Positions 1 to 7,591 of a stretch of 64,000 bases of DNA are shown in pieces. Position numbers and translations under genes: made by a program. Source of the stretch: Micromonospora sp. NBRC 110009. GTDB lineage: Bacteria > Actinomycetota > Actinomycetes > Mycobacteriales > Micromonosporaceae. Position 1 is the first letter of the stretch. Each line of letters starts with the position of its first letter. The DNA is taken from positions 2,480,001 through 2,544,000 of the forward strand of contig NZ_CP130427.1 of NCBI RefSeq assembly GCF_030518795.1, given 5' to 3'. The notes under the pieces are model-generated. The model was not told where the DNA came from and did no database searches. It saw only the letters and a list, made by a program, of their open reading frames with translations.

Positions 1-2
1 AC

Positions 3-158
3 GTCAACGTCGTCGTCGGCGACTGTGCGGACGGCGCCCCGGACGCAGAGGTAACCGTCACCGACAAGTTCAGCTTCGTGACGCCGTTCGGCCTGATCGG
101 CGGCGGCTTCGACGGCGAGGTCGAGCTCACCGGCAAGGGAGTCATGCCGTGCCAGTGA
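3..158 (+). CDS. TadE-like Flp pilus protein, C-terminal end only
   Basis: The window opens inside this gene; only the last 51 residues are visible, ending in a TGA at 156-158. The fragment is beta-rich and Gly-rich and carries two Cys residues, one in a VVVGDC stretch and one two residues before the stop. By itself it is not diagnostic. The call rests on position: it overlaps by 10 bases the start of a TadG-like gene, which is the usual TadE-TadG arrangement of Flp pilus operons. TadE-type proteins are minor pilins or pseudopilins anchored in the membrane. The N-terminal pilin-like helix that would prove this lies outside the window. Confidence 0.55.
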   Translation, partial: VNVVVGDCADGAPDAEVTVTDKFSFVTPFGLIGGGFDGEVELTGKGVMPCQ

Positions 159-1237
159 TCCGCCTCCTGCGGGCCCGCCTCACCGCGGCCGGTGCGGACC
201 GCGGCGCGGTGGCGCTCACCGTCGGGTTGCTCCTCAGCACCGGGGTGCTGCTCGGCATGGCAGCCCTCGTCGTCGACGTGGGCAACCTCTACGTCGAGCG
301 GGGTCAGCTGCAGAACGGCGCGGACGGCGGCGCGCTGCGGATCGGCCAGCTCTGCGCGACCGATCCGGTCGGCTGCTCCCGCTCCGGCACGGACCTGACG
401 GTCGTGGCCGAGTCGTACGCCGAGCGCAGCGCGAACGATGACGCCGCCGCCGCCACCGTCTGCGGCCGGGGCGGCCCGCTGTCGGCGTGCCCGGCCTGGC
501 AGGACCGACTCACCGACTGCGTCGGACCGCCACCGGAGTCGGTCGACTACGTGGAGGTGCAGACCAGCACCCGGACCGGCGACGGCTCCACGGTGCTCCC
601 GCCGTTCTTCGCTCAGGCGGTGGTGGGCGGCTACCAGGGTGCGGAGGTGGGTGCCTGCTCCCGGGTCGCCTGGGGACCGCCGGCGACGGCGAACACCCTG
701 GCGATGACCATCTCCGCCTGCGACTGGAACCGGTACACCGGCAACGGCGCCTTCCCGCCGGACGTGCGGTCCTTCCCGGTCTACAACGAAGACGCCTCCA
801 CGACCTGCCCGCCGGGGAGCGGCTCGGCCGGCGGTGGCCCTGGTGGATTCCGCTTCCTGAAGGACGCGGACGACGACTGCCGGACCACCTCGACCATCGG
901 CGACGGCCGCCGGGCGAACACCGGCGACAGTCGGCCGACGAGTTGCCGGAACAAACCGCTGGAGGACCTGGTAACGGCAGGCCGCCCGATCCTGGTGCCC
1001 GTGTTCGGCGAGATCACGGGTGGCGGCGGCAACGCCGATTACCTCGTCTCCGGCTTCGCAGCGTTCGTCATCACCGGCTGGCAGCTGCCGGGCCTGGACG
1101 TACCGCCGACCGGTGGGTCGCTGTGCGACGCCGGCGAATCCTGCGTCTACGGCTACTTCACGGAGATGGTCGTGCCGGGCGGCGGCGCGATCGGCGGACC
1201 GGACCTGGGCGCGCGCGTGGTCGCCCCCATCGGCTGA
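149..1237 (+). CDS. TadG-like Flp pilus assembly protein
   Basis: A 362-residue protein starting at GTG 149 and overlapping the upstream gene. Residues about 19-45 form one hydrophobic segment, followed directly by VDVGNLYVERGQLQNGADGGAL, which is the typical N-terminal Flp-pilus TadE/TadG-like domain: a membrane anchor followed by an amphipathic helix rich in Gln, Asn and Ala. The rest is an extracytoplasmic domain with many Cys residues (for example near 69, 75, 103 and 113), suggesting disulfides. It sits first in a run of tad genes all on the plus strand. TadG proteins are thought to be envelope components of the Flp secretion machine; the exact role is not established. Confidence 0.8.
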   Translation: MPVIRLLRARLTAAGADRGAVALTVGLLLSTGVLLGMAALVVDVGNLYVERGQLQNGADGGALRIGQLCATDPVGCSRSGTDLTVVAESYAERSANDDAAAATVCGRGGPLSACPAWQDRLTDCVGPPPESVDYVEVQTSTRTGDGSTVLPPFFAQAVVGGYQGAEVGACSRVAWGPPATANTLAMTISACDWNRYTGNGAFPPDVRSFPVYNEDASTTCPPGSGSAGGGPGGFRFLKDADDDCRTTSTIGDGRRANTGDSRPTSCRNKPLEDLVTAGRPILVPVFGEITGGGGNADYLVSGFAAFVITGWQLPGLDVPPTGGSLCDAGESCVYGYFTEMVVPGGGAIGGPDLGARVVAPIG

Positions 1238-1270
1238 CATCGGAAACAGGAGAAGGTAGGACCCGCACTC

Positions 1271-2050
1271 ATGGCCCGACGCATCATCCCGGTGCTGATC
1301 TCCCTCGTCCTGGCGACGGTGGGCACCGGCGCCATCATGCTCTACCTGCGTTCGGCCGACGAACGTGCCGTCGAGGGCAAGCAGGCCCGCACGGTGCTGG
1401 TCGCCGACCGGCAGATCCCGGCGGGCACCTCGGGGAAGGTGCTGCGCACCAAGGGATACCTCCGCCAGGTGCGGATGCCGGTGGAGACGCTCCCCGAGGA
1501 CGCGCTGGCGCAGGTCACCGGCAACCTCGACCCGCTGGTCACCACCGCACCAGTGCAGCGGGGCCAGCTGATCCTGCGGGCGATGTTCGGCACCGGGGGC
1601 GCCAGCGGCAGCGGCTCGGGCATCCCGGCCGGGCAGATGGCGGTCACCGCCCGGGTGCGGTCGGCCGTGTTCGGCCCGGCCTCGCTGCGCCCCGGCGCCC
1701 GGGTGGCGATCTTCTACACGTACACCCCGGCGGACGAGCGGAAACGGGACGTGGTGTCGGGGGCGGGCCTGGAGAAGGGCCGCGACATCAACAGCGTCAC
1801 CCGGCTGCTGATGACCGACGTCGAGGTGATCTCGGTCGGCCCGGCGCCGACGGACGGGACGGGTACGGCGGGCACCAGCGGGGGTGGGGGTTCGGATGAA
1901 CTGTCCGTCACCTTCGGGTTGAACCAGGTCGACGCCGAGCGCCTGGCCCACGCGGTCGCGCTCGGCGGCGAGCTCAACGTCGGCGTGCTGGGCGACTCCT
2001 CGAACGTCAAGCCCGACTCGGGCGTCGACAACCGATCGCTGTTCGGGTAA
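1271..2050 (+). CDS. cpaB: Flp pilus assembly protein CpaB/RcpC
   Basis: A 259-residue protein starting at ATG 1271, 33 bases after the TadG-like stop. One N-terminal transmembrane segment (residues about 6-25) is followed by a SAF-type domain whose core reads VLVADRQIPAGTSGKVL, then the RcpC/CpaB region containing the conserved AVTARVRSAVFGPASLRPGARVAIFYTY-like strand pattern. CpaB/RcpC proteins sit at the outside of the membrane and are believed to help form or stabilise the Flp secretion channel. In a Gram-positive envelope, where there is no outer membrane secretin, its partner is unclear. The C-terminal third holds a flexible Gly/Ser/Thr-rich stretch near residues 200-213. Confidence 0.85.
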   Translation: MARRIIPVLISLVLATVGTGAIMLYLRSADERAVEGKQARTVLVADRQIPAGTSGKVLRTKGYLRQVRMPVETLPEDALAQVTGNLDPLVTTAPVQRGQLILRAMFGTGGASGSGSGIPAGQMAVTARVRSAVFGPASLRPGARVAIFYTYTPADERKRDVVSGAGLEKGRDINSVTRLLMTDVEVISVGPAPTDGTGTAGTSGGGGSDELSVTFGLNQVDAERLAHAVALGGELNVGVLGDSSNVKPDSGVDNRSLFG

Positions 2051-2055
2051 CCACG

Positions 2056-3228
2056 ATGGCCATCCTCTTCGAACCCCACCGGCAGTGGAGCGCCCACCTG
2101 GCCTCGCTGCTGGGCACCGAGGTGCTCACCACCAGCCGGCTTGAGGACGTGGAGCGCCTCCTCGCCGACCAGCACTCCGAGCCGCTGGTGCTCTTCGGCC
2201 CGAGCACCGACGCCCCGCTGGCGCTCAACTTCGCGGCCCGGCAGCGGCTCGCGCGACCCGCCCTGGGCGTCCTCCTGCTGCGCGAGAAGCTGGACGTGGA
2301 GACCATGGGCCACGCGCTGCGGGCCGGCGTACGGGACGTGGTCGACGCCCACGACATCGCCGCGGTGCGCGCGGCCTGCACCCGTTCGCTGGAGGTGTCC
2401 CGCGACCTCGTCGGTGCCGGTACGGCAACGCGGGCGGTCAGCGAGGCGAAGGTGGTCACGGTCTTCTCGTCCAAGGGTGGCTGCGGCAAGTCGACGCTGG
2501 CCACCAACCTGGCGGTGGCGCTGGCGGAGGGCGGCCAGCGGAGGGTCTGCCTGGTCGATCTGGACCTCGCCTTCGGCGATGTCGGGATCATGCTGCAACT
2601 CGTGCCCGAGCGGAGCATCGCCGACGCGGTGAACGCCCGGGAACGCATCGACCCCACGCTGATCCGCGCACTGCTGACGTCGTACGCGCCCGGGATCGAG
2701 GTGCTGCTCGCGCCGGTCGGCCCGACCGACGCCGAGCGGATCGGGCGGGACGTGGTCGCCCAGGTCCTCGCCGCCACCCGCACGATCGCCGACTACGTCG
2801 TGGTGGACACGCCGCCCGCGTTCACCGAGGCGGTGCTGGCCGCACTCGATGTCTCCGACTTCCACGTGCTCGTGGCGACACCGGACGTCCCCGCGCTGAA
2901 GAACCTGCGGGTCGCCATGGACATGCTCGATCTCCTCGAACTGCGGAAGGAGGCGCGACTCGTGGTCCTCAACCGCAGCGACGCCCGGGTCGGGCTGACC
3001 GGGAGCGACGTGGAACGGGTGCTCCAGACGTCGATCGCGGTGCACATCCCGTCCAGCCGGGACGTGCCGGCGTCGATCAACCGGGGGGTGCCGATCATGG
3101 TGGAGAAGTCGGGCCACCCGGTGAGCCGGGCCATCCGTGAGTTGGCGCAGGAACGGATCGCCGACCAGGCCGCCCAGCGGAACGGCCGCAGGCTGCGGGA
3201 GCGGCTGGGTAGGGCGGGTAACCGATGA
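2056..3228 (+). CDS. CpaE/TadZ-like pilus-localising ATPase
   Basis: A 390-residue protein beginning five bases after cpaB. Residues about 1-120 look like a degenerate receiver domain without the phosphoacceptor pattern, as in CpaE/TadZ. The ATPase part is of the ParA/MinD type: deviant Walker A KGGCGKST at 140-147 with the signature lysine, a DLDLAFGD motif near 170, and VVDTPPAF as Walker B. CpaE/TadZ proteins place the Tad machine at particular sites in the cell. The stop overlaps the next gene's start in an ATGA, so the two are translationally coupled. Confidence 0.88.
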   Translation: MAILFEPHRQWSAHLASLLGTEVLTTSRLEDVERLLADQHSEPLVLFGPSTDAPLALNFAARQRLARPALGVLLLREKLDVETMGHALRAGVRDVVDAHDIAAVRAACTRSLEVSRDLVGAGTATRAVSEAKVVTVFSSKGGCGKSTLATNLAVALAEGGQRRVCLVDLDLAFGDVGIMLQLVPERSIADAVNARERIDPTLIRALLTSYAPGIEVLLAPVGPTDAERIGRDVVAQVLAATRTIADYVVVDTPPAFTEAVLAALDVSDFHVLVATPDVPALKNLRVAMDMLDLLELRKEARLVVLNRSDARVGLTGSDVERVLQTSIAVHIPSSRDVPASINRGVPIMVEKSGHPVSRAIRELAQERIADQAAQRNGRRLRERLGRAGNR

Positions 3229-4595
3229 GCCTCACCGACCGGCTGACCCAGCGCTACCCGGGCGGCAGCGACGGCGCCCTGATCGCCCGCACCTCCGGCC
3301 CGATGGGCGGGTCCACCAGCGGCGGGCTGAGCACCTCGCTACGCCTGCGGATCCATCGGGAACTGCTGGAGATCCTGGGCCCGCAGCTGTACGACAACCG
3401 CACTCCGGACACCGTTCTCGAGAAGAAGGTCCGCGACACGATCAGCGAGGTCCTGGCCCGCAGCGACTCGCCGCTGGCCGTCGCGGATCCGGCGCGGATC
3501 TCGGCCGAACTGCTCGACGAGATCCTCGGCCACGGCCCGGTGGAGCCGCTGCTGCGCGACCCCGACGTCACCGAGATCATGGTGAACGGCCCCGACCAGA
3601 TCTTCGTGGAACGCTTCGGGCGCATCCACCAGGTCGACGCATCGTTCGTGGACGAGCACCACCTGCGCCGGGTCATCGACCGGATCGTCTCGCGGGTCGG
3701 CCGCCGGGTCGACGAGTCGAGTCCGATGGTGGACGCCCGACTGCCCGACGGAAGCCGGGTGAACGTCGTCCTGCCGCCCGTGGCGCTGGACGGGCCGACG
3801 CTGACCATCCGCAAGTTCGCCCGCGAGGCCTTCAGCGCGGACGACCTGGTCGGCTTCGGCACGCTCACCCCCGAGGTGGCGCAGCTGCTGTACGCCTGCG
3901 TCCGCGCCCGCCTCGACGTCGTGATCAGCGGAGGTACCGGCTCCGGCAAGACCACGACGCTCAACGTGCTCTCCAGCTTCCTGCCTCCCGAGGAGCGGAT
4001 CGTCACGATCGAGGACGCGGCGGAACTCCAGCTACGCCAGAACCACGTCCTGCGACTGGAGTCGAGACCGCCGAACATCGAGGGCCGCGGGGAGATCACG
4101 ATCCGGGACCTGGTCCGCAACGCGCTGCGGATGCGCCCGGATCGGATCGTCATCGGCGAGGTCCGCGACGGTGCCGCGCTCGACCTGCTCCAAGCGATGA
4201 ACACCGGGCACAACGGTTCGCTGACCACGGTGCACGCCAACAGCCCCCGCGATTCGATCTCCCGCCTCGAGACCATGTGCCTCATGGCCGGTCTGGAGCT
4301 GCCGATCCGCGCGATCCGGGAGCAGATCGCCTCGGCGGTGGACCTCGTGGTGCACCAGAGCCGGCTGCGGGACGGCAGCCGGCGGGTCACGCACGTGACC
4401 GAGGTGCTCGGCATGGAGGGCGACGTGGTGACCATGCAGGACCTCTTCGTCTTCGACCACCGGGCCGGGCACGACGAGAGCGGCCGGCACCTCGGCGGGT
4501 TGCGTTCGACGGGGCTGCGCCCTCGCCTGCTCGACGCCCTCGCCGACGCCGGGGTCTCGGTACCCACCGGACTGTTCGGCGGTCGGCCATGGTGA
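3225..4595 (+). CDS. cpaF: Flp pilus assembly ATPase TadA/CpaF
   Basis: A 456-residue type II/IV secretion ATPase that powers pilin polymerisation at the cytoplasmic face of the membrane. Visible motifs are Walker A GGTGSGKT at 236-243, an Asp box around EDAAELQL, Walker B RPDRIVIGEVRDGA and a His box GSLTTVHANS, all in the usual order for the CpaF family. Length is normal for an actinobacterial TadA. The start overlaps the cpaE-like stop by four bases and the stop overlaps the tadB start by seven, so the central tad genes are tightly coupled. Confidence 0.92.
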   Translation: MSLTDRLTQRYPGGSDGALIARTSGPMGGSTSGGLSTSLRLRIHRELLEILGPQLYDNRTPDTVLEKKVRDTISEVLARSDSPLAVADPARISAELLDEILGHGPVEPLLRDPDVTEIMVNGPDQIFVERFGRIHQVDASFVDEHHLRRVIDRIVSRVGRRVDESSPMVDARLPDGSRVNVVLPPVALDGPTLTIRKFAREAFSADDLVGFGTLTPEVAQLLYACVRARLDVVISGGTGSGKTTTLNVLSSFLPPEERIVTIEDAAELQLRQNHVLRLESRPPNIEGRGEITIRDLVRNALRMRPDRIVIGEVRDGAALDLLQAMNTGHNGSLTTVHANSPRDSISRLETMCLMAGLELPIRAIREQIASAVDLVVHQSRLRDGSRRVTHVTEVLGMEGDVVTMQDLFVFDHRAGHDESGRHLGGLRSTGLRPRLLDALADAGVSVPTGLFGGRPW

Positions 4596-6496
4596 TCCGC
4601 CGCGTCGGACTCGTCGTGCTGGCCGCCCTGGCTGCCCTGCTCGGCACCGGCGTTCCGGCCCTGGCCGACCGGAGTCTGGCCGTGACGGTGCTGGACGTGA
4701 CGCCGGGCCAGGTGCAGCTCGTCGCCGACGTGTTCGGCGCGCCCGCCGGGCAGACCCCGCCGGTCACCGTCGCGCAGGACGGTCGGCTGCTGCCGTCGAG
4801 CATGCAGGCGGCCGACCCCGCGGACCCGCCGGCACGTGCGGTCGTCGTGGTGCTCGACACGGGTGCTGCCATGGCGGGCCCTCGCCTGCCGGCCGCGCGG
4901 GACGGGGTGCTCGCCTTCGCCGAGCGGCTCCCCGCGGACGTGGCGGTCGGTCTGGTGACGGCGGCCGAGAAGCCCACGGTGCTGCTCCGCCCGAGCCGGG
5001 ACCGGAACGCGCTGCGGACGGCCCTGTCCGGGGTCCGTGCCAGCGGGGAGACCGCCATCTACGGCGGGCTGCGGACGGCCGCCGAGGCGGCGAAGGCGGT
5101 TCCGGACCGGCGACTGCTGGTCGTGACAGCCGGGCGCAACACCACCGGCGACCCGGCCCCGGTGGTCCGGGACCTCAGCGCCGTCGGGGACCGGGTCGAT
5201 CTGGTGTCCGTCCAGGCGCCCTCCACCGGGCTGGCCGAGCTGCGTCAGCTCGTCACCGCCACCGGCGGCACCGTCCGGCCCGCGGAGCGGGCCGACGCGG
5301 TGGGCGCAGCCCTCCGCGCCACCGCCGACACCGTCCCGCTCCGCTTCACCATCACCGTGGACGTCCCAGCGGAGCTGGCCGGGACGGCCGGAAACCTGAC
5401 CGTGACCGTCGGCACGGGCGCGGGGATCACCCGCACGTCGGTGCCGGTCCAGTTCGTGTCCTCCGCTCCGTCACCGGCCGCGGCCGACCCGCTGCTCTCC
5501 GCCGCGCCGTTGCGCCGGCCGCAGCTGATCGCCGTGCTGGTGTTCGGGGTGCTCCTGGTGTCGACGCTGCTCGTCCTCTCCGGGCTGACCGGGTCGACGC
5601 GGCAGCGGCGGCTCCGGCAGGTGGAGCAGTTCCGCATGCCGACCGCCTCCGGTGCGCGCACCCCGGGCGCTCCCCAGGCGCGGCCCCGGCCGAGGGGTGG
5701 CGTCGCCGGCACCGTGCTGGCTCTCTCCGACCGGATCGCGCAGACGCGCGGCGGCGACGAGCGGATCGCCCAGGATCTGGAGCGCGCCGGCATCACCCTT
5801 CGTCCGCGGGAGTGGATTGCGGCGCGCGCGGGGGCGACGCTGGCCGGCGCGCTCCTGCTCGGGCTGCTCGGCGGAGTGCTCGGCGCGTTGCTCGGGGCGG
5901 CGCTGGGCTGGCTGGCCGCGGGTCTCTACCGCCGGGTGCGCGAGATGCGGCGCCGCCAGGCCTTCGCCGACCAGCTCCCGGACACGCTTCAGCTGGTGGT
6001 CGGCTCGCTGCGGTCCGGCTTCTCGTTGGCGCAGGCGATCGACGGGGTGGTTCAGGATGCGCCACCGGGGCCGCTCACCGTGGAACTCGGCCGGGCCATG
6101 GCCGAGGTCCGCCTCGGATCCGATCTGGACGACGCGTTGGACCGGGTGGCGCAGCGGGTGGAGAACGACGACCTCGCCTGGGCGGTGATGGCGATCCGCA
6201 TCCAACGCGACACCGGCGGCAACCTGGCCGAGGTCCTCGAAACCACCGTGGAGACGCTGCGCGAGCGCGACCGGCTGCGTCGGCACGTGCGCGCGCTCTC
6301 CGCCGAGGGCCGACTGTCGGCGTACGTGCTGATCGCGCTGCCCATCGTGCTGGGGATCTGGATGCTGCTGACCCGGCGCGACTACCTGAGTGCGCTGTGG
6401 ACCACCTCGATCGGGCTGACGATGCTGATCGGCGCCCTGCTGCTGATGGTGGTCGGCATCTTCTGGATGGCGCGCTGGATCAAGGTCGAGGTGTGA
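4589..6496 (+). CDS. tadB: TadB-like platform protein with N-terminal VWA domain
   Basis: I take ATG 4589 as the start, inside the end of cpaF, because it is followed at once by a signal peptide (hydrophobic core within residues 4-20, ending ALA-D). The 635-residue product has an extracytoplasmic von Willebrand A-like domain (about residues 75-260), a transmembrane helix near 310, then the type II secretion F domain (about 445-570) with C-terminal membrane helices. The F domain is the inner-membrane platform of the pilus. The VWA metal site is degenerate: the DxSxS position reads DTGAA. The gene can be misread as starting 1.4 kb upstream because the alternative frame stays open; that upstream part is only out-of-frame cpaF. 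Confidence 0.85.
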   Translation: MVIRRVGLVVLAALAALLGTGVPALADRSLAVTVLDVTPGQVQLVADVFGAPAGQTPPVTVAQDGRLLPSSMQAADPADPPARAVVVVLDTGAAMAGPRLPAARDGVLAFAERLPADVAVGLVTAAEKPTVLLRPSRDRNALRTALSGVRASGETAIYGGLRTAAEAAKAVPDRRLLVVTAGRNTTGDPAPVVRDLSAVGDRVDLVSVQAPSTGLAELRQLVTATGGTVRPAERADAVGAALRATADTVPLRFTITVDVPAELAGTAGNLTVTVGTGAGITRTSVPVQFVSSAPSPAAADPLLSAAPLRRPQLIAVLVFGVLLVSTLLVLSGLTGSTRQRRLRQVEQFRMPTASGARTPGAPQARPRPRGGVAGTVLALSDRIAQTRGGDERIAQDLERAGITLRPREWIAARAGATLAGALLLGLLGGVLGALLGAALGWLAAGLYRRVREMRRRQAFADQLPDTLQLVVGSLRSGFSLAQAIDGVVQDAPPGPLTVELGRAMAEVRLGSDLDDALDRVAQRVENDDLAWAVMAIRIQRDTGGNLAEVLETTVETLRERDRLRRHVRALSAEGRLSAYVLIALPIVLGIWMLLTRRDYLSALWTTSIGLTMLIGALLLMVVGIFWMARWIKVEV

Positions 6497-6500
6497 GGGC

Positions 6501-7412
6501 ATGGACTCGCTGCTGTTGCTGGCCGGCCTGGGCGCGCTCTTCCTGGCCCTCGTGGCTGCCCTGGTCGCGCTGATCGGCGGGAGTGACCGGCGGGCGGTCG
6601 CCCGCACCCTGCAGACCGCCGACCAGGGCTATCGCCTGCTCCCGTCGGCCCCACCGGCCGCGGCCCAGCCGCACGGAGCGCTGGTCGCCCAGGCGCGTTC
6701 GGTCGGTCGCAGGTTGACGCCCGCCGGCGCGTTCGAGGGCCTCGGCCGCCGTCTGGACCAGGCGGGCAATCCGTCGTGGTTGGGCCTCGACGCGGTGCTC
6801 GCGTACAAGGGTGTGCTGCTCTTCGTCGGGGCCGCGGTCGGACTGCTCCTGGCGGTCGTCCTCGCCGGTGTGGCCGGCGCGGTGGCCTGGGCGGTGGCCG
6901 GCGCCGTCGTCGGCTTCTTCGCGCCGGACCTGCTCGTGCTGCACCTGGCGCAGGAACGGCAGCAGGAGATCCGCCGGACCTTGCCGGACATCATGGACAC
7001 CCTGGTGGTGACGGTCGAGGCGGGTCTGGGGTTCGAGGCCGCTCTCGCGCAGGTGGTCCGGAACGGCCGGGGGCCGATGGTCGGCGAGTTCGCCCGGGTG
7101 CTGCACGAGATGCAGATCGGTCGCCCGCGGGTCGACGCGTTGCGCGAGATGGCGGCCCGGACCAGCGTCAACGAGCTGAAGGCGTTCGCGTCGGCGGCCG
7201 TGCAGGCGACGACGCTGGGTGTCCCCATGGCCAAGGTGCTGCGGCAGCAGGCCGCCGAGATGCGCCTGCGTCGGCGCCAGCGGGCCGAGGAGCTCGCCCA
7301 GAAGGTGCCCGTCAAGATCCTCTTTCCGATGATCTTCTGTCTCTTTCCCGCGCTCTTCGTCGTCGTGATCGGCCCGGGTGTCATCAGACTGATCGACACC
7401 TTCGGCAACTGA
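6501..7412 (+). CDS. tadC: TadC-like pilus platform protein
   Basis: A 303-residue membrane protein starting at ATG 6501, four bases after tadB. One N-terminal membrane helix, two adjacent helices near residues 102-150, a cytoplasmic type II secretion F domain (about 160-285; IMDTLVVTVEAGLGFEAAL is its typical start), and a C-terminal helix. TadB and TadC together are thought to form the inner-membrane platform engaged by the TadA ATPase. This is the last recognisable tad gene here; no prepilin peptidase or major Flp pilin gene is in the window, so these must lie upstream or elsewhere. Confidence 0.88.
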   Translation: MDSLLLLAGLGALFLALVAALVALIGGSDRRAVARTLQTADQGYRLLPSAPPAAAQPHGALVAQARSVGRRLTPAGAFEGLGRRLDQAGNPSWLGLDAVLAYKGVLLFVGAAVGLLLAVVLAGVAGAVAWAVAGAVVGFFAPDLLVLHLAQERQQEIRRTLPDIMDTLVVTVEAGLGFEAALAQVVRNGRGPMVGEFARVLHEMQIGRPRVDALREMAARTSVNELKAFASAAVQATTLGVPMAKVLRQQAAEMRLRRRQRAEELAQKVPVKILFPMIFCLFPALFVVVIGPGVIRLIDTFGN

Positions 7413-7591
7413 ACGCCCCGGCGATTCGTCACCGGTTTGACCTGCGGCGCCACGTCCCGGGTCGATGATTGCCGGGGTGAGCCCGAATCCCGGGCACCCT
7501 GCCGGGAATCGTCCACTTCCTACCTCCATGACCTGCGGCGAAGTGGATTTCCGACAGATCGGCCCCGACGCGGAGAGGGCAGACTGGGAAC
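7413..7591 (+). promoter_or_regulatory. Leader of the kinase-HTH gene with a 12-bp direct repeat
   Basis: A 179-base gap between tadC and the kinase. TGACCTGCGGCG occurs twice, at 7438-7449 and 7529-7540, 91 bases apart and in the same orientation. I see no clear sigma-70 promoter. The repeats could be binding sites for a regulator, possibly the DNA-binding domain of the downstream protein itself; this is inference. Confidence 0.3.

Noticed and set aside
3137..4588. Long upstream extension of the tadB frame
   Set aside because: It lies wholly within cpaF in another frame; a signal peptide begins at 4589.
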